Source: Alphaproteobacteria bacterium (GTDB lineage: Bacteria > Pseudomonadota > Alphaproteobacteria > Rhizobiales > Hyphomicrobiaceae). Taken from it: a DNA stretch of 36,184 nucleotides. The notes beneath the pieces were generated by a model. It did not search any database and was not told the origin of the DNA. It worked only from the letters and a program-made list of their open reading frames with translations. Positions 25,131 through 34,513 of this stretch are shown here, piece by piece. The DNA lies in the NCBI GenBank assembly GCA_019137195.1, contig JAGVSR010000085.1, forward strand, positions 1-36,184, given 5' to 3'. The first letter of the stretch is position 1; every line of letters starts with the position of its first letter. Position numbers and translations under genes: made by a program.

Positions 25131-25781
25131 TTACAGTCCGGTGAACGGCTGAAGCAGCCGCGCCAGGAGCCCCTTATAGCGGGCCCTCTTCTCGCTGGCC
25201 ACGAGGCAGATGCAACCTCGGTCGGGGTCGGATACGGGCGCGTGCTCGGTCGTATTGTCGAGATCGGAGACGTCGCCGGTGCGGTAGATGCCGGTCGCAT
25301 CGGAATAGCTGCCGTCGAGCAGCAGCGTCAGCTCCTCGCCCTCGTGCCCGTGCTCGGGCACTTTGACGCCGGGCGCGACCTTCAAGAGCCTCAGATCGCC
25401 GGTCGCGCCCTCGGTCAGCGGCAAGCGATGGTCCCATACGCCGGGCGCGAGGCGGCGCCAGGGGATGTCGTCGAAGGAGGTGAGCCCCAGCCTCTTCTGC
25501 AATGGGTAGGGAATGGCGCCACCGCTCGGGCGCACGTCGGGGGGCGGCGGATTGTCGGCCTCGCCGGCCCGGGCTTCGACGATGGGAGCCGTGGATGCGA
25601 CCTCGACTGGCGCAATCGTCTCGAACAGGGCGGCGCCGATGAGGGACATGCGGCCGACCTCGCGTGCGCACGCGGGACACATCGAGAGATGCGACGAGAC
25701 GACCGCGGCCAGCGCCTCAGGCTGGCTGCCGGCGGAGCAGCTCATCAGCGTCGCGACGTCTGGGTGGTGCATAATCGCCAT
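25131..25781 (-). CDS. chrR: ChrR-type zinc-binding cupin anti-sigma factor
   Basis: ChrR holds its cognate sigma factor inactive until singlet oxygen or organic peroxide triggers release. The N-terminal anti-sigma domain has zinc ligands His6, His31, Cys35 and Cys38 (SHLSMCPAC), the same numbering as in Rhodobacter ChrR. The C-terminal cupin has His144, His146, Glu150 and His180 (EHGHEGEEL, TTEHAP), matching the second metal site with an offset of three. The protein is 216 residues. The ATG at 25781 abuts the TAG of the sigma gene (25782-25784), so expression is coupled. Only the match of ligands is observed; the stress signal is known from the family. Confidence 0.93.
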   Translation of the reverse strand: MAIMHHPDVATLMSCSAGSQPEALAAVVSSHLSMCPACAREVGRMSLIGAALFETIAPVEVASTAPIVEARAGEADNPPPPDVRPSGGAIPYPLQKRLGLTSFDDIPWRRLAPGVWDHRLPLTEGATGDLRLLKVAPGVKVPEHGHEGEELTLLLDGSYSDATGIYRTGDVSDLDNTTEHAPVSDPDRGCICLVASEKRARYKGLLARLLQPFTGL

Positions 25782-26315
25782 CTATCTCAAATCCTCGACC
25801 GCCTCGCGAATTTTGTCGTACGCCAGGCGCATTCTCGACTTTACGGTGCCGAGTGGCAGCCCGAGGCGCTCGGCGATCTCGCTGTGCGACAGACCCTCCA
25901 CGTACGACAGGGTCACCACCTCGGCCTGGTCTTTCGGCAACGCATCGAGCACGGCGCGCACGCGAACCCTTCGCTCGCGCTCCTGCAATTCCTCGTCGGG
26001 GGCAGGATCGTCGGACGCCTCCTCGGCGTGACCCTCGGGCAGCGGCTGCCAGCTGACCTCCCTACGGAGCTTGTCGATGCGCAGATTGCGGGCGATGGTG
26101 AAGATCCACGTGGTCGCGCTGCCCTTGTCGCCGGAATAGAGCGCGGCCTTGCGCCACACCGTGAGGAGTGTCTCCTGCGTCAGCTCCTCTGCCGTGCCGG
26201 GATCGGCACCCTGGCGCATCATGTAGGACTTGACGCGGGGCGCATACGCCTGGAACAGCTTCCGGAACGCCTCGACGTCCCGGGATCTGGCCACGCGTTG
26301 CAGGAGATCAGCCAT
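25782..26315 (-). CDS. rpoE: ECF RNA polymerase sigma factor, RpoE (ChrR-partnered) type
   Basis: A 177-residue ECF sigma factor. Region 2 is FRKLFQAYAPRVKSYMMRQG through AEELTQETLLTVWRKA and TWIFTIARNLRIDKLRR; region 4 is ALPKDQAEVVTLSYVEGLSH with helix-turn-helix SEIAERLGLPLGTVKSRMRL. The sequence closely recalls the Rhodobacter RpoE group (ECF11), which drives the photooxidative-stress regulon including photolyase and cyclopropane-fatty-acid-type genes. ATG 26315 follows AAGAAG; the frame is open to 26393. It is the first gene of the operon, followed by chrR with no spacing. The Kef-type gene is divergent. Confidence 0.93.
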   Translation of the reverse strand: MADLLQRVARSRDVEAFRKLFQAYAPRVKSYMMRQGADPGTAEELTQETLLTVWRKAALYSGDKGSATTWIFTIARNLRIDKLRREVSWQPLPEGHAEEASDDPAPDEELQERERRVRVRAVLDALPKDQAEVVTLSYVEGLSHSEIAERLGLPLGTVKSRMRLAYDKIREAVEDLR

Positions 26316-26556
26316 CGTTCTTCTTGCTGCCGGAGCGGCTGACGGAGACCGCCAGCATCGGAGCTCCACATGGGCTTGCTCGAGAAGAACCATTAGCCGA
26401 CCTCCGGTCTCATGTCAGCAGTACGGTGGGGCCAGCAGACCGGATCGGCCGGCCCCATCGGTCCGACCGGGCCTCGTCTCTGGCAGGGCATCGAAGCGCC
26501 CCAATCCTGTTTGCTGTGTTGTCTTCTGAGATCAATCCTGGAGCGAGCCCCGGCGC

Positions 26557-28398
26557 ATGCACAACGTCACCCTGATCGACATTGCGGTGCTTCTGGCGGC
26601 GATGGCGATTGCCGCGCCGCTGGCCCGCGCGCTCGGCATCGGGAGTGTGCTCGGCTACTTGATCGGCGGCGTTCTCCTTGGCCCATTCGGCGTCCAGCAG
26701 ATGGTCTCCTCACGTGAGGCCAAGGAGATCCTCGAGTTCTCCGAGTTCGGGATCGTGCTGCTGCTGTTCGTCATCGGGCTCGAGCTCAGGCCGACGCGGC
26801 TGTGGTCGATGCGAGCAAGGATCGTCAACCTCGGCGGGGGGCAGGTGCTGTTTTCGGCGCTCCTGCTTGCCGGAGCAGCCCTATGGCTCGGCCAGCCGTG
26901 GCAGACGTCGGCCTTCGTCGGTCTCGCGCTCGCGCTGTCGTCCACGGCCTTTGCCTTGCAGATGCTCGACGAGACGGGCGAGCTCGGTCAGCGCCACGGG
27001 CGTCTCGCCTTCTCCGTGCTGCTGTTTCAGGACCTCGCGGCCATCCCGCTCATTGCGCTGGCGCCGCTGTTCGCGGTCAAGGCCGGGAGTGGCGTGGCGA
27101 TGGACCTGGCGGCGGCTGGCAAGGCGCTCGCCGTGATCGCCGTTGTGGTCCTCTTCGGCCATTTTCTGCTCGACCGTCTTATCCGGCTGGTGGCGCTGAC
27201 GAAGGTCCGCGAGGCGATGACGGCGGCGGCGCTACTCACGGTGGTGGCAGCCGCAATCGCGATGCAGGAGGCGGGCGTCTCGGCCTCGCTCGGCGCGTTC
27301 CTTGCCGGCGCGCTACTCGCCGAGAGCAGCTACCGGCACCAGCTGCAGGCCGACATCGCGCCGTTCGAGGGGCTGCTGCTCGGCCTGTTCTTCACCGCTA
27401 TCGGCATGTCGCTCAATTTGAGGCTCCTGTTCAACGAGCCGGTGCTGGTGCTGACCCTGACGGCGCTGCTGATCCTGCTCAAGACGGTCGTGCTGACGAT
27501 CCTCGGCAAGCGCAGCGACCTTTCCTTCCGACATGCACGGCGCCTGGGGCTCGCGTTGTCGCAGGGCGGGGAGTTCGCGTTCGTCCTGTTCGCGGCGGGC
27601 GTCGCCCACGGCGTCATGCCACGCTCGATGTCGGAGCTTCTGAGCCTCGTCGTCACGCTCTCGATGGCGGCGACGCCGCTCCTCCTGGCACTCGACGGGC
27701 TCGTATCGCGCTTCCGGCCCGAGGCCCAGCCGGTGTTCGATACTCTGCCCGACAACGACCGCCACGTCGTGATCGCCGGTTTCGGCCGCTATGGCCAGAT
27801 CATCGCCCGCATTCTGCGCGGCAAGGGCATCGCGTTCACGGCGCTCGACTTCAACGCCGAGCAAGTGGAGATGGTGAAGAAGTTCGGCGCGCAGGCATTC
27901 TACGGGGACGCGGCGCGGCCCGAGATTCTCGCAGCGGCACAGATGGAAAAGGCGCGCGCGTTCGTACTGGCAACCGATGACATGGAGCATTCGCTGCGGA
28001 TCGCGGAGATCGTAACCAGCCTCTATCCCGGAGTGCCCATCTTCGCGCGGGCCCGCAACCGCAACCACGTGCATAGGCTTTATGATCTCGGCATCAGGAA
28101 CGTGCAGCGCGAGACCTACCTCTCGGCGCTCGAGACGACGCGGCAGCTCTTGAAGGGGCTCGGCCTTTCCGAACGCGAGGCGACGCGTACGATCGGGACC
28201 TTCAAGGCCCACGACGAGCGCCGCCTTTCCGAGGACTACCTCCACTATACCGACACCGAGAAGATCGCCGAGAAGGCGCGCAGCGATCCGGCCACGCTCG
28301 AGAAGCTGTTCGCCGAGGATGCCGCCGAGGAGCGCAAGGCGACGCAAGCATCAGATAAGGGGGCAAAGGGAGCAGGTGGGGGGCCGGCCAGCCCGTAA
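26557..28398 (+). CDS. Monovalent cation:proton antiporter-2 (Kef/CPA2) with TrkA-N domain
   Basis: A 613-residue membrane protein: about 12 membrane segments in the first 380 residues, with the CPA2 signature FGIVLLLFVIGLELRP and FLAGALLAESSYRHQL and the GLALSQGGEFAFVLFAAG segment. A cytoplasmic RCK (TrkA-N) domain follows: VVIAGFGRYGQ with the GxGxxG loop at Gly408, Gly410 and Gly413, and the acidic residue DFNAEQ. The C-terminus is charged (LSEDYLHYTDTEKIAEKA). It exchanges K+ or Na+ for H+ and may be gated by nucleotide or glutathione, as in KefB/KefC. It is divergent from the rpoE-chrR unit and may be part of the same stress response, which is inference. Confidence 0.93.
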   Translation: MHNVTLIDIAVLLAAMAIAAPLARALGIGSVLGYLIGGVLLGPFGVQQMVSSREAKEILEFSEFGIVLLLFVIGLELRPTRLWSMRARIVNLGGGQVLFSALLLAGAALWLGQPWQTSAFVGLALALSSTAFALQMLDETGELGQRHGRLAFSVLLFQDLAAIPLIALAPLFAVKAGSGVAMDLAAAGKALAVIAVVVLFGHFLLDRLIRLVALTKVREAMTAAALLTVVAAAIAMQEAGVSASLGAFLAGALLAESSYRHQLQADIAPFEGLLLGLFFTAIGMSLNLRLLFNEPVLVLTLTALLILLKTVVLTILGKRSDLSFRHARRLGLALSQGGEFAFVLFAAGVAHGVMPRSMSELLSLVVTLSMAATPLLLALDGLVSRFRPEAQPVFDTLPDNDRHVVIAGFGRYGQIIARILRGKGIAFTALDFNAEQVEMVKKFGAQAFYGDAARPEILAAAQMEKARAFVLATDDMEHSLRIAEIVTSLYPGVPIFARARNRNHVHRLYDLGIRNVQRETYLSALETTRQLLKGLGLSEREATRTIGTFKAHDERRLSEDYLHYTDTEKIAEKARSDPATLEKLFAEDAAEERKATQASDKGAKGAGGGPASP

Positions 28399-28721
28399 GG
28401 CTGCACTCGGGAAGGCCAGGCTCCGACCACCGGCCGGCAATGGCCGGCGTGTATTCGTCCGGCGGGGCGCGGCGAACGGCCTGGCGCATGCCTCCCGCAG
28501 ATCTGATCGAGCGGCAGCGCGCGCCGACGCCTGCGACGAATGTCCTGCCGGAGCACGGGTTTGGCGGGGCGGGCTGGGTGGACTCGGGTTTGGCGGACCG
28601 CTAAAGGTGGCCGCGGAACAAGGCGGGGAGGCGTCCGCCGGGCCATCAGGTCCACTCCGGCGAGACCGGGGGGCATGGTAGCGGCCCGGGGCGGGGTGCT
28701 GCGGAACGGGAAGGACCGATC
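28399..28721. promoter_or_regulatory. Upstream region of tkt with a 12-bp direct repeat
   Basis: The 323 bases between the antiporter stop and tkt carry a direct repeat CGGGTTTGGCGG at 28556-28567 and again at 28585-28596, spaced 29 bases start to start (nearly three helical turns). This could be a two-site operator for a regulator of central carbon metabolism. I could not place -35/-10 boxes. Open frames across this gap have no recognisable product. Confidence 0.35.
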
Positions 28722-30713
28722 ATGGGCGAGAAGGCGGCGAAGTACCGCGCGATGGCGAACGCGATCCGCGCGCTCGCCATGGACGGCGTGCAGAAGGCGA
28801 ATTCGGGTCATCCGGGCATGCCGATGGGCATGGCTGACGTGGCAACCGTCCTGTTCGCCGAATCCCTCAAGTTCGACCCCTCCGATCCCAACTGGCCCGA
28901 CCGCGACCGGTTCGTGCTCTCGGCCGGCCACGGCTCGATGCTGCTCTACTCGCTCCTCCATCTCACCGGCTATCCGGGCATGGACATGGAAGAGCTCAAG
29001 AACTTCCGCCAGCTCGGATTCAAGACAGCGGGTCATCCCGAGTTCGGGCATGCGCCAGGCGTCGAGACGACGACCGGTCCGCTCGGACAGGGCATCGGCA
29101 ACGCCGTCGGCATGGCGCTCGCGGAACGCATCCTCGCGGCTCGGCTCGGGGCGGATGTGGTCGATCACCACACCTATGTTATCGCTGGCGACGGCTGCCT
29201 GATGGAGGGCATCAGCCAGGAGGCGATCTCGCTCGCCGGACACTTGAAGCTCGGCAAGCTGATCGTGTTGTGGGACGACAACGCCATCACCATCGACGGT
29301 GGGACCGACATCTCGGTCTCCGACGACCAACGCGCGCGCTTTGCGGCTTCAGGCTGGCATACGATCCGTGTCGATGGCCACGACACAGCGGCCATCTCGG
29401 CGGCGCTGGCGAAGGCACGCGCCGACGACACGGCGCCGTGGCTTATCGCGTGCCGCACCATCATCGGCTACGGTGCGCCGACGAAGCAGGGCAAGAGTTC
29501 TACCCACGGAGAGCCCCTGGGGGCCGAGGAAATCAAGGGTGCGCGCGAGAAGCTCGGCTGGACCGCGGAGCCGTTCGTGGTTCCGGCCGACATCCTGAGC
29601 CACTGGCGCGAGGTGGGTCGCCGCGGTGCCAAGGAGCACGCGGCCTGGAAGGCTCGCGTTGCCAAGGCCGATGCGAAGGTTCGGCAGGCGCTCGAGAGCC
29701 CGGCGGCCGCATCGCGCACGAAGGACATCGAAGCGGCGATCGCCACGGCCAAGGCCCAGTTCGCGGCGGACACGAACAAGCGTGCCACCCGCGTGTGGTC
29801 GCAGATGACGCTCGAGCACCTGATCCCGGTCGTGCCGGAGATGATCGGCGGCTCGGCGGATCTCACGCCGTCGAACGGCACGCGCACCAAGCACCACACC
29901 GACGTCACGCCCGGTCACTTTGCCGGCAACTACATCCGCTACGGTGTGCGCGAGCACGGCATGGCGGCGGCGATGAACGGGCTTGCGCTGCACGGCGGCA
30001 TCGTCCCCTACGGCGCCACGTTCCTGGTCTTCACCGACTACTGCCGGCCTTCGATTCGACTCTCGGCGCTGATGGGACAGCGCGTCGTCTACGTCATGAC
30101 CCACGATTCGATCGGTCTCGGCGAGGATGGGCCGACACATCAGCCGGTCGAGCAGCTGGCGGCCTTACGCGCGATCCCCAACCTGACGGTGTTCCGGCCC
30201 GCCGACGCCATCGAGACGGCGGAATGCTGGGAGCTGGCGCTGAAGGCGACGGATCGGCCAAGCCTCTTGGCGCTGACGCGGCAGGCGGTGCCGACCAATC
30301 TTCGCGGCGGCGCTGCGGGCGAGAACCTATCTGCCAAGGGTGCCTATGTGATCTCCGGCGGGGCAAAGCGCGATGTCACTCTGCTGGCGACGGGATCGGA
30401 GGTGGGTCTTGCGGTCGAGGCTGCGGCAGCGCTGGCGAAGGACGGCATCATCGCGGCGGTCGTATCCATGCCCTCGTTCGAGCTGTTCCGGGAGCAGCCC
30501 AAGGCCTATCGCGACGAGGTGCTGGGGTCGGCGCCGCGCGTCGGCGTCGAAGCCGCGGTGGCGCAGGGCTGGCACGAATGGATCGGCAACCCGGGCACCT
30601 TCATCGGCATGAGCACGTTCGGGGCGTCGGCGCCCGCTGCCAAGCTCTTCGAGCATTTCGGCATCACGGCCGCCAAGGTGGCCGAGGCGGCGAAGGCGGC
30701 CGCGAAGGCGTGA
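28722..30713 (+). CDS. tkt: Transketolase
   Basis: Transketolase moves two-carbon units between sugar phosphates in the pentose phosphate and Calvin pathways. The 663-residue protein has the N-terminal [15 protein letters not shown] motif, the thiamine diphosphate motif [14 protein letters not shown] to LWDDN, the central [10 protein letters not shown], the pyrimidine-domain [20 protein letters not shown] and C-terminal [23 protein letters not shown] 28722 starts in good agreement with the family N-terminus. It is followed by the oppositely oriented chaA-type gene and then by pgk; a gap gene is not found between them. Confidence 0.97.
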   Translation: MGEKAAKYRAMANAIRALAMDGVQKANSGHPGMPMGMADVATVLFAESLKFDPSDPNWPDRDRFVLSAGHGSMLLYSLLHLTGYPGMDMEELKNFRQLGFKTAGHPEFGHAPGVETTTGPLGQGIGNAVGMALAERILAARLGADVVDHHTYVIAGDGCLMEGISQEAISLAGHLKLGKLIVLWDDNAITIDGGTDISVSDDQRARFAASGWHTIRVDGHDTAAISAALAKARADDTAPWLIACRTIIGYGAPTKQGKSSTHGEPLGAEEIKGAREKLGWTAEPFVVPADILSHWREVGRRGAKEHAAWKARVAKADAKVRQALESPAAASRTKDIEAAIATAKAQFAADTNKRATRVWSQMTLEHLIPVVPEMIGGSADLTPSNGTRTKHHTDVTPGHFAGNYIRYGVREHGMAAAMNGLALHGGIVPYGATFLVFTDYCRPSIRLSALMGQRVVYVMTHDSIGLGEDGPTHQPVEQLAALRAIPNLTVFRPADAIETAECWELALKATDRPSLLALTRQAVPTNLRGGAAGENLSAKGAYVISGGAKRDVTLLATGSEVGLAVEAAAALAKDGIIAAVVSMPSFELFREQPKAYRDEVLGSAPRVGVEAAVAQGWHEWIGNPGTFIGMSTFGASAPAAKLFEHFGITAAKVAEAAKAAAKA

Positions 30714-30889
30714 GGCGGTACGTCTGACGCATAGGCCCGTCATTCCGCGCGGGACGTGGCACCGCGTCCTGTCGCGACCCAGATGCGAGAGGACCCTTGT
30801 CGAGTTCATGAGGTCCCGCGTCTGCAGCGCGGCACATCAGAGTGCCTCGCCCCGCGCGGGGTGGTGGCCGGCCGCAGCACACGACACCC

Positions 30890-31984
30890 TCACGGCACGA
30901 CCGTCGTGAACAGGAATGTTGCCAGAATGACCAAGTGGACGGCGCCCTGCAGCACCGTCGTACGGCCGGTTCCCAGCGACATCACCGATACGAGAAGGGT
31001 CAGACCGAGCAATACGGTGCCCTTGGCGTCGAGTCCGAGGGTCAGTGGCCAGCCGGTGAGGAGTGCCAGCGTGGCCACGGCGGGAATCGTAAGCCCGATG
31101 GTGGCGAGTGCCGAGCCGAGCGCTAGGTTGAGGCTCGTCTGCAAGCGGTCGGCGCGAGCGGCGCGCACGGCGGCTAGGCTTTCCGGCATGAGCACGACCG
31201 CCGCAATGAGCACACCTACGAGGGCTTTGGGTGCGCCGGCTGCTTCGACGGCGCTCTCGATCGATGGTGCGAGCGCCTTGGCGAGCAGCACTACCGACGT
31301 CAGCGCCACGATGAGCATGAGGCTGCTCAGCGCAGTGGTCGCCATGCCGGGCGGAGTTGCGTGATGGCTTTCGTCACCCGGCGTTTCGACAGGAAGAAAG
31401 TAGTCGCGGTGGCGCACGGTCTGGATGAGTACGAAGATGCCGTAGAGGATCAGCGATACGACGGCGACGAAGAGCAGCTGGCTCGGGGCATAGGATGGGC
31501 CGGAGGTGCTCGTGGTGTAGTTGGGGAGGATCAGCGTCAGCACCGACAGCGAGGACAACACAGCGAGGGCCGCACTGACGCCGAATTGGACGTAGCCCTG
31601 CTCACGGTGGCGCGCCGCACCGGCCAGGATGCAAAGACCGACCACGCCGTTCAGGATGAGCATGATCGCGGCGTAGACGGTATCGCGCGCGAGCGCGGCG
31701 CCCTCGGGTCCGGCAGCCAACATCAGCGAGACGATGAGGGCCACCTCGATGACGGTAACGGCGAGCGCGAGGACAAGCGTGCCGAATGGCTCGCCGACCC
31801 TGTGGGCGACGACCTCGGCGTGGTGGACGCCGGCCTGCACCGATCCGATGAGCCCAGCGGCGAGCACGGCCAGGAAGAGCGCGTTCCCGGCGAGCTCCGC
31901 AGGTCCTGCGGCTGCGAGCGCGAGCAGGCTCCAGCCGATCATCGGCAGCACCAGGGTCCACAGCGGCAAGCTCGCGATTTGCAT
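30890..31984 (-). CDS. chaA: Ca2+(Na+)/H+ antiporter, ChaA type
   Basis: A 364-residue inner-membrane antiporter of the CaCA family with about 11 membrane segments. The alpha-repeat motifs are visible: [20 protein letters not shown] (about residue 62-81) and [20 protein letters not shown] with [15 protein letters not shown] (about 270-305). Both carry the conserved acidic residues (Glu80-region and Glu in MPES). It exports Ca2+ or Na+ for H+. GAAAAGAG lies directly upstream of ATG 31984. It lies on the opposite strand between tkt and pgk, so it is a separate unit whose promoter shares the 194-base interval with pgk. The trigger is unknown. Confidence 0.9.
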   Translation of the reverse strand: MQIASLPLWTLVLPMIGWSLLALAAAGPAELAGNALFLAVLAAGLIGSVQAGVHHAEVVAHRVGEPFGTLVLALAVTVIEVALIVSLMLAAGPEGAALARDTVYAAIMLILNGVVGLCILAGAARHREQGYVQFGVSAALAVLSSLSVLTLILPNYTTSTSGPSYAPSQLLFVAVVSLILYGIFVLIQTVRHRDYFLPVETPGDESHHATPPGMATTALSSLMLIVALTSVVLLAKALAPSIESAVEAAGAPKALVGVLIAAVVLMPESLAAVRAARADRLQTSLNLALGSALATIGLTIPAVATLALLTGWPLTLGLDAKGTVLLGLTLLVSVMSLGTGRTTVLQGAVHLVILATFLFTTVVP

Positions 31985-32178
31985 GCTCTTTTCGCTTTCG
32001 TTCGTTACCGGCCCCGGTGGGCCAAGCCGTCGAGGCCAACAGTCTCAGATGGCGTGCGCCGACACAACGCCTATTGGTCCTCTTGCGCTCGCGCCTTCGG
32101 CCAAGTAGACGGCGCCGGTGGCTTTTCGGGCCACGAGCCGAGGCGGCAGCGCTGTTTTCCGCGCCTTTAATAGAGAGC

Positions 32179-33384
32179 ATGAGCATGAAGCTGGAGAACC
32201 TCAAGACCACGGCGGGGATCGACGTCGCCGGCAAGCGTGTGCTCTATCGGGCCGACCTCAACGTGCCGACCAAGGAGGGGCGCGTGACGGACGCGACGCG
32301 CCTCGAGCGCATCGTCGCGGGCCTCGAAGACCTCTCGAGGCGCGGAGCACGCATCGCGATCCTATCGCATTTCGGCCGTCCGAAAGGCGGTCCCGACAAG
32401 GAGAACTCGCTGGAACCCGTGGCGGCCGAGCTCGCAAAGCTCGTCGGCCAGCCGGTTCGGTTTGGCAGCGACTGCGTGGGCGGGGCGGCCGCCGCGATCG
32501 TCGATGGGCTGAAGCCCGGCGAAATTGCCGTGCTCGAGAACACGCGCTTTCACAAGGGTGAGGAAAAGAACGATCCGGCGTTTGCGGCCGAGGTCGCCAA
32601 GCTCGGCGACCTCTTCGTCAACGACGCCTTCTCGGCGGCGCACCGCGCGCATGCGACGACCGAAGGCCTCACGCATCACCTGCCCTCGTATGCCGGGCCG
32701 CTTATGATGGAGGAGATCACCGCTCTGTCGCGGGCGCTCGAGAAGCCGGAGCGTCCGACGGCGGCCGTGGTCGGCGGTGCGAAAGTGTCGACAAAGATCC
32801 CTATTCTCACCAATCTCGTCGCCAAGGTCGACAAGCTCATCATCGGCGGCGGTATGGCCAACACGTTCCTGCAGTCGATGGGAGTCATGGTGGGGCAATC
32901 GCTGTCCGAGCCCGAATTCCATGCGACCGCACGCGAGATCATGACGGCGGCCAAGGAGAAGGGGTGCGAGATCGTGCTGCCGTCCGACGCGGTCGTGGCG
33001 CGCGAGTTCAAGGCCGGGGCCGTCTCGGAGACCGTCTCCGTGCATGCGGTGCCGATGGACGCCATGATCCTCGACATCGGGCCGGCCTCGATCCAGCACA
33101 TGACGGCCGTGTTGCGCGGGTGCAGGACGCTGTTGTGGAACGGACCCATGGGGGCGTTCGAGATCTCGCCGTTCGGCGAGGGCACCTTCACGCTCGCGCG
33201 CGAGGCGGCGGTGCTGACCAAGGCCGGCACTCTGGTCTCGGTCGCGGGCGGTGGCGACACTGTGGCGGCGCTCAATGCGGCCGGCGTCGCCTCCGATTTT
33301 AGCTACATCTCGACAGCGGGTGGCGCCTTTCTCGAGTGGCTTGAGGGCAAAGAGCTGCCGGGCGTCGCGGCGCTCACGCGCTGA
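32179..33384 (+). CDS. pgk: Phosphoglycerate kinase
   Basis: Pgk interconverts 1,3-bisphosphoglycerate plus ADP with 3-phosphoglycerate plus ATP. Signatures in the 401-residue protein are [10 protein letters not shown] (near residue 20), [55 protein letters not shown] and [12 protein letters not shown]. The start is ATG 32179 or ATG 32185; a GAGAG lies only a few bases before the first, so the second may fit better. The frame is open to 32017 without family similarity. In many alphaproteobacteria tkt, gap and pgk are consecutive; here gap is missing from the window. Confidence 0.97.
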   Translation: MSMKLENLKTTAGIDVAGKRVLYRADLNVPTKEGRVTDATRLERIVAGLEDLSRRGARIAILSHFGRPKGGPDKENSLEPVAAELAKLVGQPVRFGSDCVGGAAAAIVDGLKPGEIAVLENTRFHKGEEKNDPAFAAEVAKLGDLFVNDAFSAAHRAHATTEGLTHHLPSYAGPLMMEEITALSRALEKPERPTAAVVGGAKVSTKIPILTNLVAKVDKLIIGGGMANTFLQSMGVMVGQSLSEPEFHATAREIMTAAKEKGCEIVLPSDAVVAREFKAGAVSETVSVHAVPMDAMILDIGPASIQHMTAVLRGCRTLLWNGPMGAFEISPFGEGTFTLAREAAVLTKAGTLVSVAGGGDTVAALNAAGVASDFSYISTAGGAFLEWLEGKELPGVAALTR

Positions 33385-33408
33385 GCATTGCCGGTAGGCC
33401 GAGGGCGG

Positions 33409-33678
33409 CTAACGACTGGACAGGATGCGGCTCGGGTGTGCCTCGCGCCCTGTGGAGCGCTCGAAGGCGATCGCCGAAAGCACGCGGCTCGACAAGGGCT
33501 TGGCGGCGAGATGCGGGCCTGGCAGCGGCGCCAGAGGGGCGATGTCGGCCTCGTCGTTGTCGTCGGCAAGCTCGGTGCCGGCGCCGAGATGGGCCGGCGA
33601 CAGGAAAGCGGATGGGCTTCCTTCGGCGGCACATCCGCAGGCCAGAATCGAAAGAGCGAGAGCAGCCGCGCGTTTCAT
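33409..33678 (-). CDS. Small putative lipoprotein
   Basis: An 89-residue frame beginning MKRAAALALSILACGCAAEG: a basic start, a hydrophobic core and Cys residues at 14 and 16, one of which could be lipidated (ILAC or ACGC boxes, neither perfect). The mature part is short, with an acidic DDNDEADI stretch, and has no motif I recognise. GAGGA lies 9 bases before ATG 33678. It converges with pgk, whose stop is 24 bases away. Plus-strand frames cover the same bases but lack a signal or good start. Possibly a real small gene. Confidence 0.5.
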   Translation of the reverse strand: MKRAAALALSILACGCAAEGSPSAFLSPAHLGAGTELADDNDEADIAPLAPLPGPHLAAKPLSSRVLSAIAFERSTGREAHPSRILSSR

Positions 33679-34182
33679 GACCGGTCGTCCTCGAACGGGA
33701 GCGTCGCCGTGATGACGCTCTCGTGCAGATCTAGCTGCGCGCGCCTGAATGGCGCCTGAACGGGTCCTGGGAGAAGGTCGGGAGCCTCATGGTCCTCTTT
33801 GCCTCCGGTTCCCACCGGACGCGGAGGGTTCCATTACGCGCGGTCCGGACTTGTGCAGTCCGGACGAAGTTGCAAGCGCACTCCCTGCAACCTGGGATCA
33901 TGGTTAGGAGCGGATTGCCGGGCCGGTAAAGCTCGGGTTGAGGCGTGCGCCAAAGGGGCGTTTTCGTGCCGGAGCGGCGCAGCCGGAGCGGTCATCATTA
34001 AGAAGATCGGTCGACAACTCTCTGCGACTTTTACGAACTTTCATGAACCGGCTGACATCGTTGGCTCAGCGGAGAACGACGCCCACGTCGTGTCTTCGGC
34101 GGGACCGGCAGCGACCGCCGCGCCGCCACGCGGGCCGGGACAACGATGGCAGGACGGCGAGCAGGAAATTTGGAGTTGCGTC
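33679..34182. other. Gene-free region with a strong hairpin
   Basis: Between the lipoprotein gene and the Sel1-like gene, 504 bases hold no convincing coding frame. A perfect 9-bp stem (GTCCGGACT 33843-33851, AGTCCGGAC 33857-33865, loop TGTGC) is present and is not followed by T residues. Another small stem (TCCGGT and ACCGGA, about 33804-33819) is just upstream. An AT-richer patch at about 33990-34050 may hold a promoter for the Sel1-like gene. A small RNA cannot be excluded. Confidence 0.4.
33843..33865. repeat. 9-bp perfect inverted repeat with 5-base loop
   Basis: GTCCGGACT (33843-33851) and its complement AGTCCGGAC (33857-33865) flank TGTGC. It is a stable hairpin in a region with no gene; it could be a transcript end for an unseen RNA, an attenuator-like leader element for the Sel1-like gene, or an operator. 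Confidence 0.4.
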
Positions 34183-34452
34183 ATGGCACGGCTGGATATG
34201 TCCTCACGCGAGACAATTGAATGCGCAGCCCAGGGTGGCGCGCCGGATGCCCTGTTCGAGCTCGGGCTCATGTATTGCTCGGGCCACTACGTCGGCCTCG
34301 ACCTCGTGGCGGCACACAAGTGGTTCAATCTCGCTGCGATGCGCGGCGTCGAGGAGGCAAAGCTGTACCGCTCCGAGATTGCCTCGGAGATGAGCAAGAC
34401 TCAGATCGCCGAGGCACAGCGCCAGGCTCGCGAGTGGCTGAGGGTACACTGA
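34183..34452 (+). CDS. Small Sel1-like repeat protein
   Basis: An 89-residue protein with one Sel1/TPR-like unit: ALFELGLMYCSGHYVGLDLV followed by AAHKWFNLAAMRG, the classic Sel1 pattern (A-x-x-LG-x-MY-x-x-G, then A-x-x-W-x-x-x-AA), and a helical tail MSKTQIAEAQRQAREWL. There is no signal peptide, so it should be cytoplasmic and a protein-interaction module. GGAG lies 8 bases before ATG 34183; the frame is open to 33799 but only this start has a site. Similar single-unit proteins are common in Hyphomicrobiales. Its partner is unknown. Confidence 0.8.
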   Translation: MARLDMSSRETIECAAQGGAPDALFELGLMYCSGHYVGLDLVAAHKWFNLAAMRGVEEAKLYRSEIASEMSKTQIAEAQRQAREWLRVH

Positions 34453-34513
34453 ACTCTCGACTGGCGTGGTTGAAGCCCTGGTAGGGGGCCTGCCGCCGGG
34501 GCACGATCCGAGC

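Noticed and set aside
27313-29330. Long minus-strand frames across the antiporter and the start of transketolase
   Set aside because: Both overlap genes with unmistakable motifs on the plus strand; composition is that of antisense translation.
30714-30889. Remnant of a gap gene or a mobile element scar between tkt and chaA
   Set aside because: No dehydrogenase motif or element end is visible; only GC-rich short palindromes such as CCCCGCGCGGGG at 30850-30861.
33388-33759. Plus-strand frame over the small lipoprotein gene
   Set aside because: No signal or recognisable motif; the minus strand has a signal-like N-terminus and a ribosome binding site.
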